Below, in pieces: positions 1 to 11,004 of a DNA stretch of 64,000 nt. The position numbers were made by a program, and so were the translations under genes. The stretch lies in assembly GCA_948144175.1 (NCBI GenBank), contig CANXME010002327.1, positions 2,588,501 through 2,652,500 on the forward strand, read 5' to 3'. Every line of letters begins with the position of its first letter. Position 1 is the first letter of the stretch. The notes beneath the pieces were generated by a model. That model searched no databases. It was given only the letters and a program-made list of their open reading frames with translations, and was not told the origin of the DNA. This DNA is from Closterium sp. NIES-65. Lineage: Eukaryota; Streptophyta; Zygnematophyceae; Desmidiales; Closteriaceae.

Positions 1-2189
1 AATTACGTATTTCGAAAGCGCAGCTGACTGTAACGCGAATTTGGCATCGTCGAAGCGCGCTAAACGCCCTTCTCCAACTACAAATTGTGGGTTGGAGCTC
101 ATTTCCTTCCACCCACGTCTCTCATTTTTCAAACGGCTCATGCAACTCTCCCACCCCCCGCCCCAACACTGATGGACACCAAGGCCGCCGCTTACACAGG
201 ACATAAGTGGTACAATATGGGTTAGCGCACACCTATTGGGATTGATAGCTTGACGAATGATTGATAGGAAGTATCATGACATGTACTAGCACTTATATTG
301 TCTAGCTCGAGGTGCATGTTGTAATTTGCCAGTTGAAATAAGAACGATGCCCAGTTGAAATGAGAACGATGCCAAATTACAAGTCTTAGAAAGCAAGCTT
401 TCTAAATACAAAATTTTAGAAAGTGTTACATTTCATTACACTTTCAAAAATTATCATTTTTAATAACAACCTTTTTATTTGGGGAAACACTGATGCGTCG
501 GATTTTTTTAAAAATTAACACCGAATTTTCAGGCTTTTTTTTTAGGGGACACTGTCGATCAGGGATGCTACATGGAATGACCCTGATGTGTGCCTAAAAG
601 TGAATATGAGGGCCTGCTACCATGGTCAAGTAAGGGTTGCGCACGGAAATGTCAATAACGAAGAGAGTGCCTACAATGTAAGGCATGTAATGTATGCGGA
701 AGAAGCCCTAGCGTAATATAATGGCGAGGTTGTAGGGCCAAGTCTGATCTTAAGATGTTCTAAGCTATGTTTCAGTAAGGGATGGAAATCCATTACAAGC
801 TTCCTGGAATAACATTAAACGTTTTCGCATTTCCTAAAAGCTAAATCTGAAACGCGTCCCGTGGATGCTCGAAGGTGTGAGCGACGATTGGCATAACTTT
901 TCCAGAGTCAAGTTTCAGACCCTGAGGACGCGTCACCTCCCTCGATCGATCGTGCAAAATCGAGGAATATCGATCGTCCACCGCACTAAAATCCCGCCTT
1001 TCGTATTTACATTTATTTAAAAACTTTTTGAACCGAATCAAGAATCGAACCTACGCAGGGTCGATCGAGGCAGGTGACGTGTCCTGAGGGTCCGTGTAAG
1101 GACGCGGCAACTGTTTTTATTTAGGCAGGATTGTTCGTTAGAGGGGATCGATGTGCTGTTTATACAGTGTATTTGCGACATCGCGAGCGCTTGGTATCCG
1201 TGTTTCGCGGGAGCTCGATGATATACAGTAAATAGGTACCCAAACTAGTGGCACCTGCAGCTCGCACGATCGATGTGCCATGTTGCACACATCGATAGTG
1301 CGTTTTGGTTGGTGTGAGAGCACATCGCGCCACAGGTGACAGCCGCGATCGATCGACGTCGCCCACGGTCGCAAGCCAAAATAATATTCCGACGTGGATC
1401 CAACCTTCCCGATCCTGCAATTCTGATCCCGGCACCTATTGCTCGATGTGTCTACCTCACAGCAAATTTGCAGTTTGGGCACATCGGTGTGCCGATCGAT
1501 GTGCCAGGATCGATGTGAGGTCACGATCCTCCCTCAATCCTCGAAAAATGCAAACAGGTGCCGCGTCCTAAGGGCTGCCCAGATTCTGAGGCAGATTCCG
1601 GATGTTGCGAACAAAACACTTCGTAACACACCACCGCTGTACAGATTTCAACGATCGGCCTCACGATAGCCTGCGAACTGACATCTGAACACTAAGCCCC
1701 AAGGCACCAACACGAATTTTTGCGACGTCAGCAAAACTCTCAACAACAATTTGATCATCAGGCGAATTTGATGACAAGGCATTTGCGACGTCGCAGTTCG
1801 CGTTGTTCTGAGGCAGATTTTTCCCGCATCCGAACTTTGGGAATGTGCGACAGCTCAGATTGTTGGGTTGTCAGATGTTGTTCGAGTCTTGAAATGCAAA
1901 ATCATAGCTGATTCAAGTTTTGGTTGACCTTGCGTGCACCTAGGATAATCGTCATTTCTATCCTTACGCGACCGCGACCACCTCAACACTGACGCGTAAT
2001 CCATCATAAGGTCATGATTGCTTCACATTCTTAAATCTCGTCTAGCGGAGCACCACGAATTTAATCCATCAATTTTGACCGTCAACGTCCTTTTTCCCAG
2101 TTCAACCGTTTTCGGAGACACTGGCAGATTCTCAAGGTAACGGTGCTGGATAAGAGAATTCGGATTCGATACGATCCGATCTGCCAGCC
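1..2189. other. Intergenic region upstream of the MATE gene
   Basis: I see no convincing gene here. The small open frames lack recognisable domains and overlap one another on both strands. The first 800 bases are AT-rich. Between about 940 and 1520 there is a cluster of ATCGAT/GATCGATC palindromic motifs, described in the findings. Repeated words containing TTTGCGACGTC occur around 1720-1800. A promoter for the MATE gene should lie at the right-hand end, but I recognise no TATA box. Confidence 0.5.
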
Positions 2190-5100
2190 ATGGCGCCAGT
2201 CCCAATAGACCATACGAGATTGGACGCACCGGAGCGCGCCTCGGCTCACGCGCTCCGCCTTGACGTCGGGCAAGACGACGCTACCACCTCCCTCCTCACC
2301 CCCCCTCAATGCCAAGGAGCCGATACCGCGGTACCTCATAGCGAGTATGTTCTGCTGCACGAGCGCGAGGCGGCGGTGGAGCGGGGAGCGGCGTCGTGGG
2401 TGGGGGAGGCAGCGGCGCAATGCAGCGTGGGGTTGCCAGTAGCGGGCACGATGGCGGTGAATAGCTTCATGCAGCTACTGTGCCTCGCGTTCGTGGGGCA
2501 CCTGGGCACGCAGGAGCTCGCGTGTGCTTCCATCGCCACCGCGCTCGCGAACGTCACTGGCTTCTCGCTGCTGGTAACCCCATCCGCGCCCAGAACAGGA
2601 ATCTGTTTTCGAAAATTCAAACATTATTTATCGAATTTAGGGGGAAAGGGAGGAAATTGGCGGAGGGAAGATGTGGGGAGGGGGGAGGGGGAAGAGGAGG
2701 CTCACTATGCATACACGCGTGACCTGCAGCAGTCCCATTCCGCCGCCCCTACTCGTCTTCCCCGCACACACCCCCCCCACCCCTCCGCTCCCCCCCGACC
2801 TTCCCTCCCCCCTCTTCCTTCCCTTCCCCCTTTTGACCTTTCAACCAACCCCTACCCCACCCGCTATGTGCCGCTTGACTCAATTCCTTCTTCCTTCCCC
2901 TTTGCTCCACCCATCCACTCTTCCTCCCCCCACCCGTCCACGTCGCTTCCCCCGCCCATCCATCAAAAAGGCCTGGCGAGCGCCATGAAAGCCTTCTGCG
3001 GGCATGCAAGCGGCTCTTGGGACCTAGCGTGCTGTTTCAGTTGATTCGAATCCCGCGTCTCCCCACTGCACCCGCTCCACTCGTCCACGCTGCCCCCCTC
3101 CACGCGTCCACCAGGAAGGGCTGGCGAGCGCCATGGAAACGGTGTGCGGGCAGGCATACGGAGCAGGGGACCTGGCGAACCTGGGGACCATGCTGCAGCG
3201 CGTGCACCTCATCCTCACCCTCGCCTGCCTCCCCATCTCCGCCTGCTGGCTCGCCACGCGACCACTGCTGCTCTTCACAGGCCAGGTGCGCGCGCTTGTC
3301 TCCTAGGCGAGTGAACAAAGGGTGGTACTTCTGAGTGGAATTCGGAGTCGACTTGTAAGGTCTGAGACGATTGCTGATGCGCCGCAAGAGAGGTTTGGCT
3401 TGCTATGGAACAGCTGCTGCTGCTCACAGAGGTCGCATTGCAGCAATGCGTTTAGACCTTTATATAACACTCATGGCGTCGCCTTCCCTCCTTACCCTCG
3501 CACTCCCCTTCTTAATATCCGCATAACCTCCCCCCTTCTCCTTTCCCCCCCCCCCGCAACCCCCCCAGGACCACGCCATAGCGAGTGGAGCAGCGCTGTA
3601 CATCGCGTGGGAGATCCCGGGCCTGGTGGCATCCGCAGCGTTCCTGCCCATCACCAAGTTCATGCAGGTCAGTTAGTGCCTGATGATCGACTTAAAGAAA
3701 TGGTTTCGAAATTGAATCCTAAAGAAATTAGCGAAAAGCAATTGCGACATCAGCTAAATCAGGACAACGATTCGTCCAAGAACTTGGTATGGGAATTATT
3801 GTAGTGTTCGTGGTCCGTGTTGGCATGTATTCTCTATCTAGTTCTGCGAACTACGCCCATCGGGATACAAGCAGGCGAAGCACCCAGTGGTGTTGCCAAC
3901 CAGCCGGTGTGTACAGCTCCTTGCTCAACCCGTGCTGTAGCACAGTCCAAGCTGGCAATGCCTGGTGGGCGTGCTAGTGTCTATATCCTCTCAGCCTCGA
4001 ATTCCCTCAGACTTTCTCACTCGTGTATTTTGTGTTAATTTTACTTTCTTTCCCACTTTTCTTCCCGTCCCTCCCACCCTTCCATCTTTCTCTTCTTTTC
4101 TTCTCTTCCCTCTTCCTCCCCCACTTCGGCATGCATTCTGTATTCCAGGTCCAAGGTGTGACCCTCCCCCTCACCGTCATCTCCCTCGTCTCGCTCCTCT
4201 TCCTTTCTCTCGCCTCCTACCTCTTCATCCACACGTTTGCTCTCGGCTTCACAGGAGCCGCCATGGCCCTCTCGCTCACGCTGCTCTTCCAGCTGCTGCT
4301 CGCCCTGCTCTACCTCGCTCTGCTAGACAGCTCCCATCAACTGCTCTCGCGCTGCTGGCGCGGTTGGTCACTCGCTCTCTGTTTCTCTGGCTGGTCGCCC
4401 TACCTCACTGTTGCTGTGCCCTCCTGTGCCATGATATGGTGAGACGTCAGGTGCCTTCTTTCGATCATACAACTCTTAGAAAAGGCTTGCAACAAAATTA
4501 AGAGCTCTCAGCAGCGACTCTCATGTGGCTGTGGCAGTGTCGTCCTGTGCAATGTCGTGGTGGGGATTCAGCTGTGGATCCTCCAGTGGGCTTTCCGGAT
4601 TGTTGCTCTTGTCTCCGTTCCATTTTGCCCAACCCTGCGCGTGATGAGACGATAATTCAGGCACTTCTAGTGCCATGTCCGGTCCACTCCTCCCAATCCC
4701 TGACCCACACCTCCGATTTGGTGGCCGTCTCCTTGCATCCCCCTGGGCACGGCAGTCTGGAGTGGTGGTTCTTTGAGATCGTCACGCTTGTCTCCGGCCT
4801 GCTGCCCAACCCTGCTGTCAACGTTGCAGCCATGACTATAAGGTGCGCTGACGTGGCAGCCATGACGATAAGGTGTGCTGATATGTGATGATTCAGACAG
4901 CCGTTTAGTCAGCTTGACCACGTTCTTCTGAACCCCAAATCCTGCATCCTTGCATTTGTTCGTCGAATTGTCTCCGAGGCTGAACTGATCGTATGTGCTT
5001 CAGCCTGTACACACTCCTCTCTTGGCGGCCGTTCTTCGCCGCAAGCATGCAACCCCGAAAGTCCTTCCTTCCCGCATGCCATGCCGTCCAATGTGTTCCT

Positions 5101-6726
5101 TGTTGCATCCTCCACTCCCCCCTTTTCCTCCCCCTCCCCCTTTCCTCCATCCTGTGGGGTGCAGTCTACAGACTGCTGGGTTCTGCTTCATGTTCTCCCT
5201 CGCCTTTGGCATTGCTGCCAGGTGCGCTCACCTCTCCTGGCACTCCGCCACTTCACACCGCTCTACACCACTCCACTCCACGCACAACTTGCATTTAACC
5301 GGCAACCTTAAATGATTTTTTAGAACTTCAATTTTCCCAGGAATGTCAGCCCAACGATTTTCAAGTAGCATATTATAACCACCCTCATCTTGAACACTCT
5401 ATTCTGTATACACTCACCTGCCCTGCCCCCTTATTTTCCGCACCACCTTTCCCCTTCGCTCGCCTGGCTATCACCCCATCAGCATACAGGTGAATAACAC
5501 GCCTGGAGCAAAGAGCACAGTGGCAGCACGATTGTCTGAGTCAGCTCAGTAGTTTGTTCCACCCTCTCCCCACCACCACCCCGCCCCCCTCACTCCCCTG
5601 CGCCCCTCCATCTCTGCAGTGTGCGGGTGAGCAACGCGTTGGGAGCAAAGAGCCCAGCAGCAGCACGGCGGGCGGTGGGTGTGGCGATGGGCATATCGGT
5701 GCTGCTGTCAGCGCTCATAGCATTCTTCCTGCTCTTCATCCGCGACTTCCTCATCCTCTTCTTCACCGGTGCTGCTGCGCCTGACGTTGCTGCCCTCGTG
5801 CGCACGCTCATGCCCTTTCTCATTGTGTCCCAGCCGGGCCTCTGCCTCCCAACAATCCTCTCAGGTACAATCATCTACCCCACCCCACTGCCTCTCCACT
5901 GCATTTTTCTCGCTTACTGCTTCAGTGTCTGATTGTGCTGCATTCTCCCTCCTCCTCCCTCCCCTTCCTCCCCTTGCCATGCTGTGCTGTGCAGCGCCAT
6001 GCAGAGACATTTCAGAAACTTTTTTTGCATCCCACCCCCTTCCTCCCCTGCCCACCTGCCCTTCCCGCACACCAGGAGTGCTGCGGGGGTCAGGGCAGCA
6101 GGCAGTGGGCACGGGGGTGAACGGCTTTACCTTCTATGCCATCGCGCTGCCCCTCGCCTACGCCCTCGCCTTCTACCCTTTCCACCTCGGCGTTTCCGTA
6201 AGTTGCTGCTTGCACTGGCACACACATGCACGCACGTGCATACACACACACGCACACACGCAGGGAAATCTTTTGCCTGCCTTTTGGTGGTGCGCTTACG
6301 TCCTTGCATGTGAGGAAGACACAGTCAGCTCATGCTCTTCAATCGCGCCACATCAACTCCACAGACCCACATTCGCACTCTTATCTCTTCCTCACCAGGT
6401 TCATAGGGGTCCTTATTCAGTATTCTCTGGCGTGTCTCCCCATATGACGACCCCCAGGGGCTCTGGCTATCCATAATTGTGGGGGAGGCAATCCAAACCG
6501 CCATCTTTGGGTACTATGTGGCCACCACTGATTGGTCTGCACAGGTATGCTGCTCGTAGCTCTCTGCGAATCGTCCGTTAAGGGTTGCTGCTTCCCTCCC
6601 TGCTCCCATCCTGCTCCTTCCACCCCCCGCCCCCACAGCTCACGTCCTGCCGCACTTGCATTGTGTTATCTTGTTGACTCCGTGCAGGTGGAGCATGCAA
6701 AAAAACGAGTAGAGGCCAACAGATGA
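2190..6726 (+). CDS. MATE/DTX multidrug and toxin extrusion transporter, 10 exons
   Basis: Integral membrane antiporter of the MATE (DETOXIFICATION) family, which exports organic cations, flavonoids or other metabolites in exchange for H+ or Na+; the substrate cannot be told from sequence. My exon model is 2190-2573, 3115-3285, 3569-3667, 4149-4438, 4756-4842, 5165-5221, 5620-5864, 6076-6197, 6458-6544 and 6688-6726. All junctions are GT-AG, all phases agree, and the product is 526 residues, normal for the family. Family landmarks in order: GLPVAGTMAVNSFMQLL near residue 81, CGQAYGAGD near 139, the MICLEWW segment near 312 (built across an exon junction), GLLPNP, VSNALGAK near 365, and SGVLRGSGQQAVG across exons 7/8. 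The first about 70 residues are a non-conserved, probably cytosolic tail. The ATG at 2190 is the first in frame with the domain. Copia-A is inserted 135 bases past the stop. Decayed duplicate exons lie in introns 1, 4 and 6. No subfamily is assigned. Confidence 0.93.
2967..3030 (+). pseudogene. Decayed extra copy of MATE exon 2 in intron 1
   Basis: The translation GLASAMKAFCGHASGSWDLA closely follows the start of the real exon 2 (GLASAMETVCGQAYGAGDLA) 150 bases downstream. The flanking CCxCCATCCA/CGTCCACCAG intron sequence is also similar, so the duplication included intron DNA. The copy lacks a consensus acceptor directly before it and diverges after about 64 bases. It is most simply a tandem duplication that has decayed. 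Confidence 0.8.
4525..4640 (+). pseudogene. Decayed copy of MATE exon 4 end plus exon 5 in intron 4
   Basis: The left part reads VAVAVSSCAMSWW, matching the end of exon 4 and start of exon 5 (TVAVPSCAMICLEWW). The right part, in another frame, reads LQWAFRIVALVS followed by the CCCAACCCTGC that encodes PNP in exon 5. The real exons are 4149-4438 and 4756-4842. The two parts lie together without the intron, and frameshifts make it non-functional. Confidence 0.7.
4826..4885 (+). repeat. 30-bp tandem duplication of the exon 5 splice donor
   Basis: Two 30-base units (4826-4855 and 4856-4885) differ at three or four positions. Each contains ATAAG|GTG, so the donor of MATE exon 5 exists twice. Using the second donor would add exactly 10 codons in frame. 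I chose the first donor because joining it to exon 6 restores the conserved family sequence without an insertion. Confidence 0.75.
5487..5540 (+). pseudogene. Decayed copy of MATE exon 7 start in intron 6
   Basis: The frame reads VNNTPGAKSTVAAR, resembling the start of true exon 7 (VSNALGAKSPAAAR, from 5620), and ends in a stop soon after. It lies about 130 bases upstream of the functional exon, the same arrangement as the decayed exon 2 copy. Confidence 0.75.
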
Positions 6727-6861
6727 TTGTGACATCAGGGCGCATGTATATATTACATGCTATTGTAAAAAAGGAATAGTAGAAAGGAAATGAGGCAGTG
6801 GTTTACAAAGCTGTGAATGTGTAGAAGCGGATTGCTAGTTGGTCAGTCAAATCATGCTGGT

Positions 6862-7305
6862 TGTTGGAAACAAGTAACTTAAGCGCCTCTGTCGCGTCGA
6901 AGCACTAAGTCATAAACGAAGCGAAACACAGCGAAGCATCAGCGAGTCAACCCTCGGAGGTCGAACAACTGCTAGAGGTTACGTGAAAGTCAAAGGTCAG
7001 CGACCTTTGACCTGACAAGTACAGCGCGACAGCAAGGACAAACAACTGACTCGTTATTGAGCAGTTGCCCGAGTCGTCACTGTATCGAACGCAACAGCAA
7101 CAACAAAACAGTTATTAGCTATAACCCTTCATATTCCCTTATACTCTTATAAAAGACAGTATCTCTTTGTTTTAATCAATCTACTTTGCCCTCACATACC
7201 AGCGCAAGGTGGTTCACAAACTTGTCATTAAACGCTTCCGGTATTACGTTGTCCTACTCAGAGTTTAGTCCTGCAAAGATCCTAAGGGCTTTTCTCAACC
7301 CAACA
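6862..7305 (+). repeat. 5' LTR of Copia-A
   Basis: It begins TGTTGG and ends CCAACA. It carries a TATAAAA box at 7148-7154 and the inverted repeat GTCAAAGGTC-AGC-GACCTTTGAC at 6989-7011, which holds two oppositely oriented TTGAC cores. The 3' LTR has lost the TATA box (TATTTTAAAAG). Confidence 0.93.
6989..7011. promoter_or_regulatory. Inverted pair of W-box-like motifs in the Copia LTR
   Basis: A perfect 10-bp inverted repeat with a 3-base spacer; each arm holds TTGAC, the core bound by WRKY factors in plants. The same unit is at 14244-14266 (Copia-A 3' LTR), 24433-24455 and 52575-52597 (Copia-B) and, with one mismatch, at 61118-61140 (Copia-C). Its position upstream of the TATA box fits a U3 enhancer. 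WRKY binding is inference. Confidence 0.55.
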
Positions 7306-7366
7306 TGGTATGAGAGCTATCAGGACAAATTCAACTACAATCAAGACTTCTACAACATCACAAGGC

Positions 7367-9359
7367 ATGGCAACGCAGAAGGAGAGAAGCTCCTCTAACG
7401 GCTCTCCCGGTACTACTCCTACTCCACCTCCTGCCTCTGGCCTACAGACAGAGGAGGGCATAGCAACAAGACCGGCAGCTAGGTCTACCGAAACTCCCGC
7501 AAATCAAGCCGCGGGCTTCGACCCAGACATGATGGAGGAATTCTTCTCCTTCATGTCCTTCTATGAAGAACACCAGCAAGGGGCACCTGCGCAGTCAAAC
7601 AACAGCAACAACAACAACGTGACACCGATGAGCCTCGACGGTTCATCCTACGCGCGAGGAAATCAGCAACAACAACCTACCTTCTCCCCGTACGAACCTC
7701 AGCGCGGTTCTGTCAGCTTCATGCCGCGCCAGCAACCTTCAACTGAGCAAGAAAAAACATTGGATGCACTTCAAGTCCAGTCGCAATTTGCGCATGTCTT
7801 AAAACTGCTGATGTCAAGACCGTTCGACGGAAAGGACTTCTTTACCTGGTCATTCGAATTCGAGCTGATGATGGAAGGCGCGTAGATTCTTGGCTTCTTA
7901 GACGATTCCCTGCCATATCCAACGCACAGGACGCAATACGACAAGCAGCAGTATACATATCAGTCCATGATGGCGTACACAATCCTACTGCGCAACGTGA
8001 CACAAAACCAGCAGCAGAACATTCGGTCTTACCGGGGATACGGGAACTCCGCTGAGCTCGCGTACAACCACCTGAAGAACCTGTATCAGGCAACAGACAG
8101 CGTCAACCAGAGTCAGTTAATGGCACAACTGACAACAGTGGAAATGAAACCGGGCGAAAAGGGATGGCATATATCAGCCGCTGTCGCGAATTGCGCGACA
8201 AACTCTTTCGATGCAGAGGGTCGATATCAGAAGACGCCTTCGTCACAGTCGTCATTGGCGGTCTTGGTCCTCATTGGCGCTCCACTCGCGCCATACTCCG
8301 AGCTCACGGGAAGATCTCCGAAGCAGCACTATGCGCCGAAATTCATGCTGAGTAGCAAGACATGGACCTACAAGAAGAGCGGCACAAGAAGAAAACATCA
8401 GTGCCCGAATTTGCTTTTCACACTCAACGGCGCTACAACAACAACAACAACCGGCATCAACCAAAACCCGTACCTCCGTTCTGTCATCTCTGCAAGACTT
8501 CAGGGCACCCCCGGACACACTGCCCAAATCGACAACAGTCAACACCGCCGCAACGCCAACTTCGTCCTTCAAGTAGTCAAGTGGCGTCCACACAAGCGCA
8601 CCCCACGAGTCAACTGCAGCCCTCAACGACATCATCAACACAATCTGCACAAGGGGCAAGAAACATTGTCAGTTGCATGGCAAGTCTGACTGACTCCTGC
8701 ATCACCGAGTCACCACCGCACTACTCACCGGAAGAGCAACTCGACAACAGCACTTCTCGCCGCGAGTCACTTCAACCGAAACCGGCGTATGCAGCCATCG
8801 CTCAAAGCGAGCCGTCCGGGAAAGACACTTGGTTCTTGGACAGTTGCTGCGGACAGCATATGTGCTCTTCAGGACGCTTCGTTCAACGCGAACACCAACT
8901 TCAACGCGAGGTCGTCATCACCGTCGCCAACAACCAGAACCTGCGCACATGACGACAAGGCGTGGTGCAACTTCAGTCACGAGAGACAAACGTCATACTA
9001 CAGATGTCAAAGGTGTTAATTGCGGAGGGACTCGGCTACAACTTACTGAGTGTCACTCAGCTGATGGCGAAAGGCATCCACCTCGAAGCAGACAGCACAA
9101 CACAGGAGTTCAAGCTGTACCACGGGAGAGGATGCCTCTACATCGGCAAGGTCGTACTAAAAAACAACGTGTTTGTTCTCGACTTCGTTCCAGATCTAGG
9201 CACCGCCGACAGCGACGGAATCGTCACCTTCACCTCCTGGACGCACCCACCGGATCTTGATCCTGACTTCAGCCCCGAAGGATTCTGGTACTCGCACACC
9301 ATTCCCGAGGCAGAACGAACAAGAGCATTAGCAACAATTCAATCGGCAGCAGCAGAGAC
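7367..9359 (+). pseudogene. Copia-A gag, protease and start of integrase region (broken)
   Basis: Translation from the ATG at 7367 gives a Gag with a Ser/Pro-rich, Asn/Gln-rich start, the conserved FTWSFEFELMMEGA stretch and a zinc knuckle CHLCKTSGHPRTHC (C-X2-C-X4-H-X4-C). A protease-like stretch follows, WFLDSCCGQHM, with Cys after Asp-Ser where Gly is normal. Breaks relative to Copia-B are TAG at 7883-7885 (CAG in Copia-B), a 1-base deletion near 8162, TAG at 8353-8355 (again CAG in Copia-B) and TGA at 8950-8952. The frame is then cut at 9359 by element N. Confidence 0.9.
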
Positions 9360-9489
9360 TGTCAAAGTTTGAAGAAAGAAAGAGGATTGAACTAGCAAGA
9401 ATGAGGATACAAATAGCAAACCCTAGAAGGGTTGTACTCGCTATAGAGCACCCCACTACAGGCTAGAACAATAAGATAATATTCTGACA
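9360..9489 (-). repeat. 3' LTR of element N
   Basis: 130-bp copy essentially identical to 10875-11004. It is the downstream LTR in the element's own minus-strand orientation. Confidence 0.9.
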
Positions 9490-10659
9490 CACCCCCATAG
9501 CCAAAGTGGGGTGTAATCAGCCGAGCAGGCAAAGCAATACAAGCTCAGGGTGGATCACAATGTCACCACACATTCTGAGCACAAGTTCAAGAAGAAATAG
9601 TTTAGAGTTCACAATTATAAGCAAAGCTAGTGGTAGTCACAACGGGCAAGTGAGGAGGAGGAGGGAGAGTGAGGGGAGAGGAGATAGGAGGCGACGGCTG
9701 AAGCTGCAGACACACGGGCAACAGGAGGCAGACTGGCACAGCGGCTACCGGACAGCGCCCGGACTACAGGAGTAACAGGCCCCACGGCTCAAATAGCGGC
9801 GGACGGGCAACGGACCCACAGGCGGCTGGCGTAGAAGTCTAGCTCACTGGGCTACCGGGACAGCGCCCCGGACTACAGGTGCTGCTGACGACAGACTGGC
9901 AACCTCCGCTCATCCTCCCGCACACAGTCCCACCCCCCTGATACACACCCACTGCTACACCGCTAGCTCTACTCCCACGCACCCCCCTTAAACCCTAAAC
10001 CCCAGTCTCCCACACAACCACCCCCCTCAGCGACAGCTGCAGCAGTGGGAGACGAAGGAGGAGGAGGAGCAAAGGGAGGAAGGCACACCGATCACCCCCA
10101 TACCCGCCACCCCACAGCAAGCGGCCCCCTCAAGTCGCCTCGACGGACGACGGGAAATGGGGGGGAGGGGAGAAAGGGGCCCACAACGGACCTGAGAGAG
10201 TCGCAGGTGGGGGGACGGGGCCGGGGCCGGGGCCGCGAGTAGGGCGACGGGGCCGCGCGGGCGGCGACGGGGCCGCTGCGGCGGCGACGGGGCCGCGCGG
10301 GCGGTGAAGGGGCCGCGGCGGGTGGGGAGGGGGTCGCTGCGGGCGGCGACGGGGCCGCTGCGGCGGCGACGGGGCCGATCGGGCGGCGAAGGGGCCGCGG
10401 CGGGTGGGGACGGGGTCGCTGCGGGCGACGACGGGGCCGCACGCGACACCCCAGACCGTCGTAACGGACGGGCGGGGGCCGCGCGCGGCTCCCCTGGGCG
10501 GCGCGACGGGGCAGCGGGCGGCGCGCCAGAGAAGAAAGGGGCCGCGCGCCGAAGGTGGCGGGGCCGCGGCCGGAGTAGGGCGGCGGGGCCGCGACGGGTC
10601 CCCGTCGCCCGTCGCGACGCCTCCAGAGCGGGACGCGGCGAACGCCGCGAGGCAGACGC

Positions 10660-10803
10660 CCGCCGCGCGCCTCGGGGCGCACAGCGGGCAGAGAACCGCC
10701 GCGCGCCTCGGGGCGCACGGCGGGCAGAAAACCGCCGCGCGCCTCGGGGCGCACGGCGGGCAGAAAACCGCCGCGCGCCTCGGGGCGCACGGCGGGAGGA
10801 AAA
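10660..10803 (+). repeat. 36-bp GC-rich tandem repeat in the N leader
   Basis: About four units of roughly 36 bases, each with GCCTCGGGGCGCACGGCGGG followed by CAGAAAAC. They lie in the 5' leader of element N (minus orientation). The X1/X2 leaders also carry GC-rich tandem repeats, but of different sequence. Confidence 0.85.
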
Positions 10804-10841
10804 AGTAGCAGCGGAAGCGAGGTGGGAACACACCCACAGGA

Positions 10842-10859
10842 TCGATCCAAGGGGATCGA
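10842..10859 (-). promoter_or_regulatory. Leader hairpin next to the primer-binding site of N
   Basis: On the minus strand TCGATCC-CCTT-GGATCGA folds into a 7-bp stem with a 4-base loop immediately 3' of the primer-binding site. Elements X1, X2 and Z have hairpins of different sequence but similar shape in the same place. Confidence 0.6.
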
Positions 10860-10874
10860 CCTGCTCTGATAGCA

Positions 10875-11004
10875 TGTCAAAGTTTGAAGAAAGAAAGAGG
10901 ATTGAACTAGCAAGAATGAGGATACAAATAGCAAACCCTAGAAGGGTTGTACTCGCTATAGAGCACCCCACTACAGGCTAGAACAATAAGATAATATTCT
11001 GACA
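10875..11004 (-). repeat. 5' LTR of element N
   Basis: 130-bp LTR, upstream in the minus orientation, followed by the primer-binding site at 10874-10860 and then the hairpin. Confidence 0.9.

Larger units (their letters stand above)
9360..11004 (-). mobile_element. N: nested non-autonomous LTR retrotransposon (TRIM/LARD-like)
   Basis: It has 130-bp LTRs (9360-9489 and 10875-11004) starting TGTCA and ending TGACA, with a perfect 5-bp target duplication, GAGAC (9355-9359 and 11005-11009). It lies on the minus strand: the primer-binding site TGCTATCAGAGCAGG reads down from 10874, and the polypurine tract is the complement of the CACCCCCATAG run at 9488-9498. There is no gag or pol. The LTR resembles that of element Y (34578-34711), and the 3' region shares the ATCCACCCTGAGCTT word with X and Y. 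It is therefore a coding-free relative of the X/Y/Z group that would need proteins supplied in trans. The interior is extremely GC-rich. Confidence 0.92.

Noticed and set aside
1030-1060. Possible minus-strand tRNA because of a GGTTCGATTCT B-box-like word
   Set aside because: The bases around it do not form a T stem and no acceptor or anticodon arm can be found.
1138-1571. Overlapping 60-128-codon frames on both strands
   Set aside because: No domain, no codon bias and mutual overlap; they coincide with the ATCGAT-rich stretch.
2190-3044. Reading MATE exon 1 as one 284-codon frame through intron 1
   Set aside because: After 2573 the frame loses family similarity and becomes Pro/Ser-rich, while a GT donor there joins in phase to the conserved exon 2.
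10027-10971. Long minus- and plus-strand Arg/Pro/Ala-rich open frames in element N
   Set aside because: They run through the GC-rich tandem leader and the LTR on several frames at once; stop codons are simply rare in such DNA.
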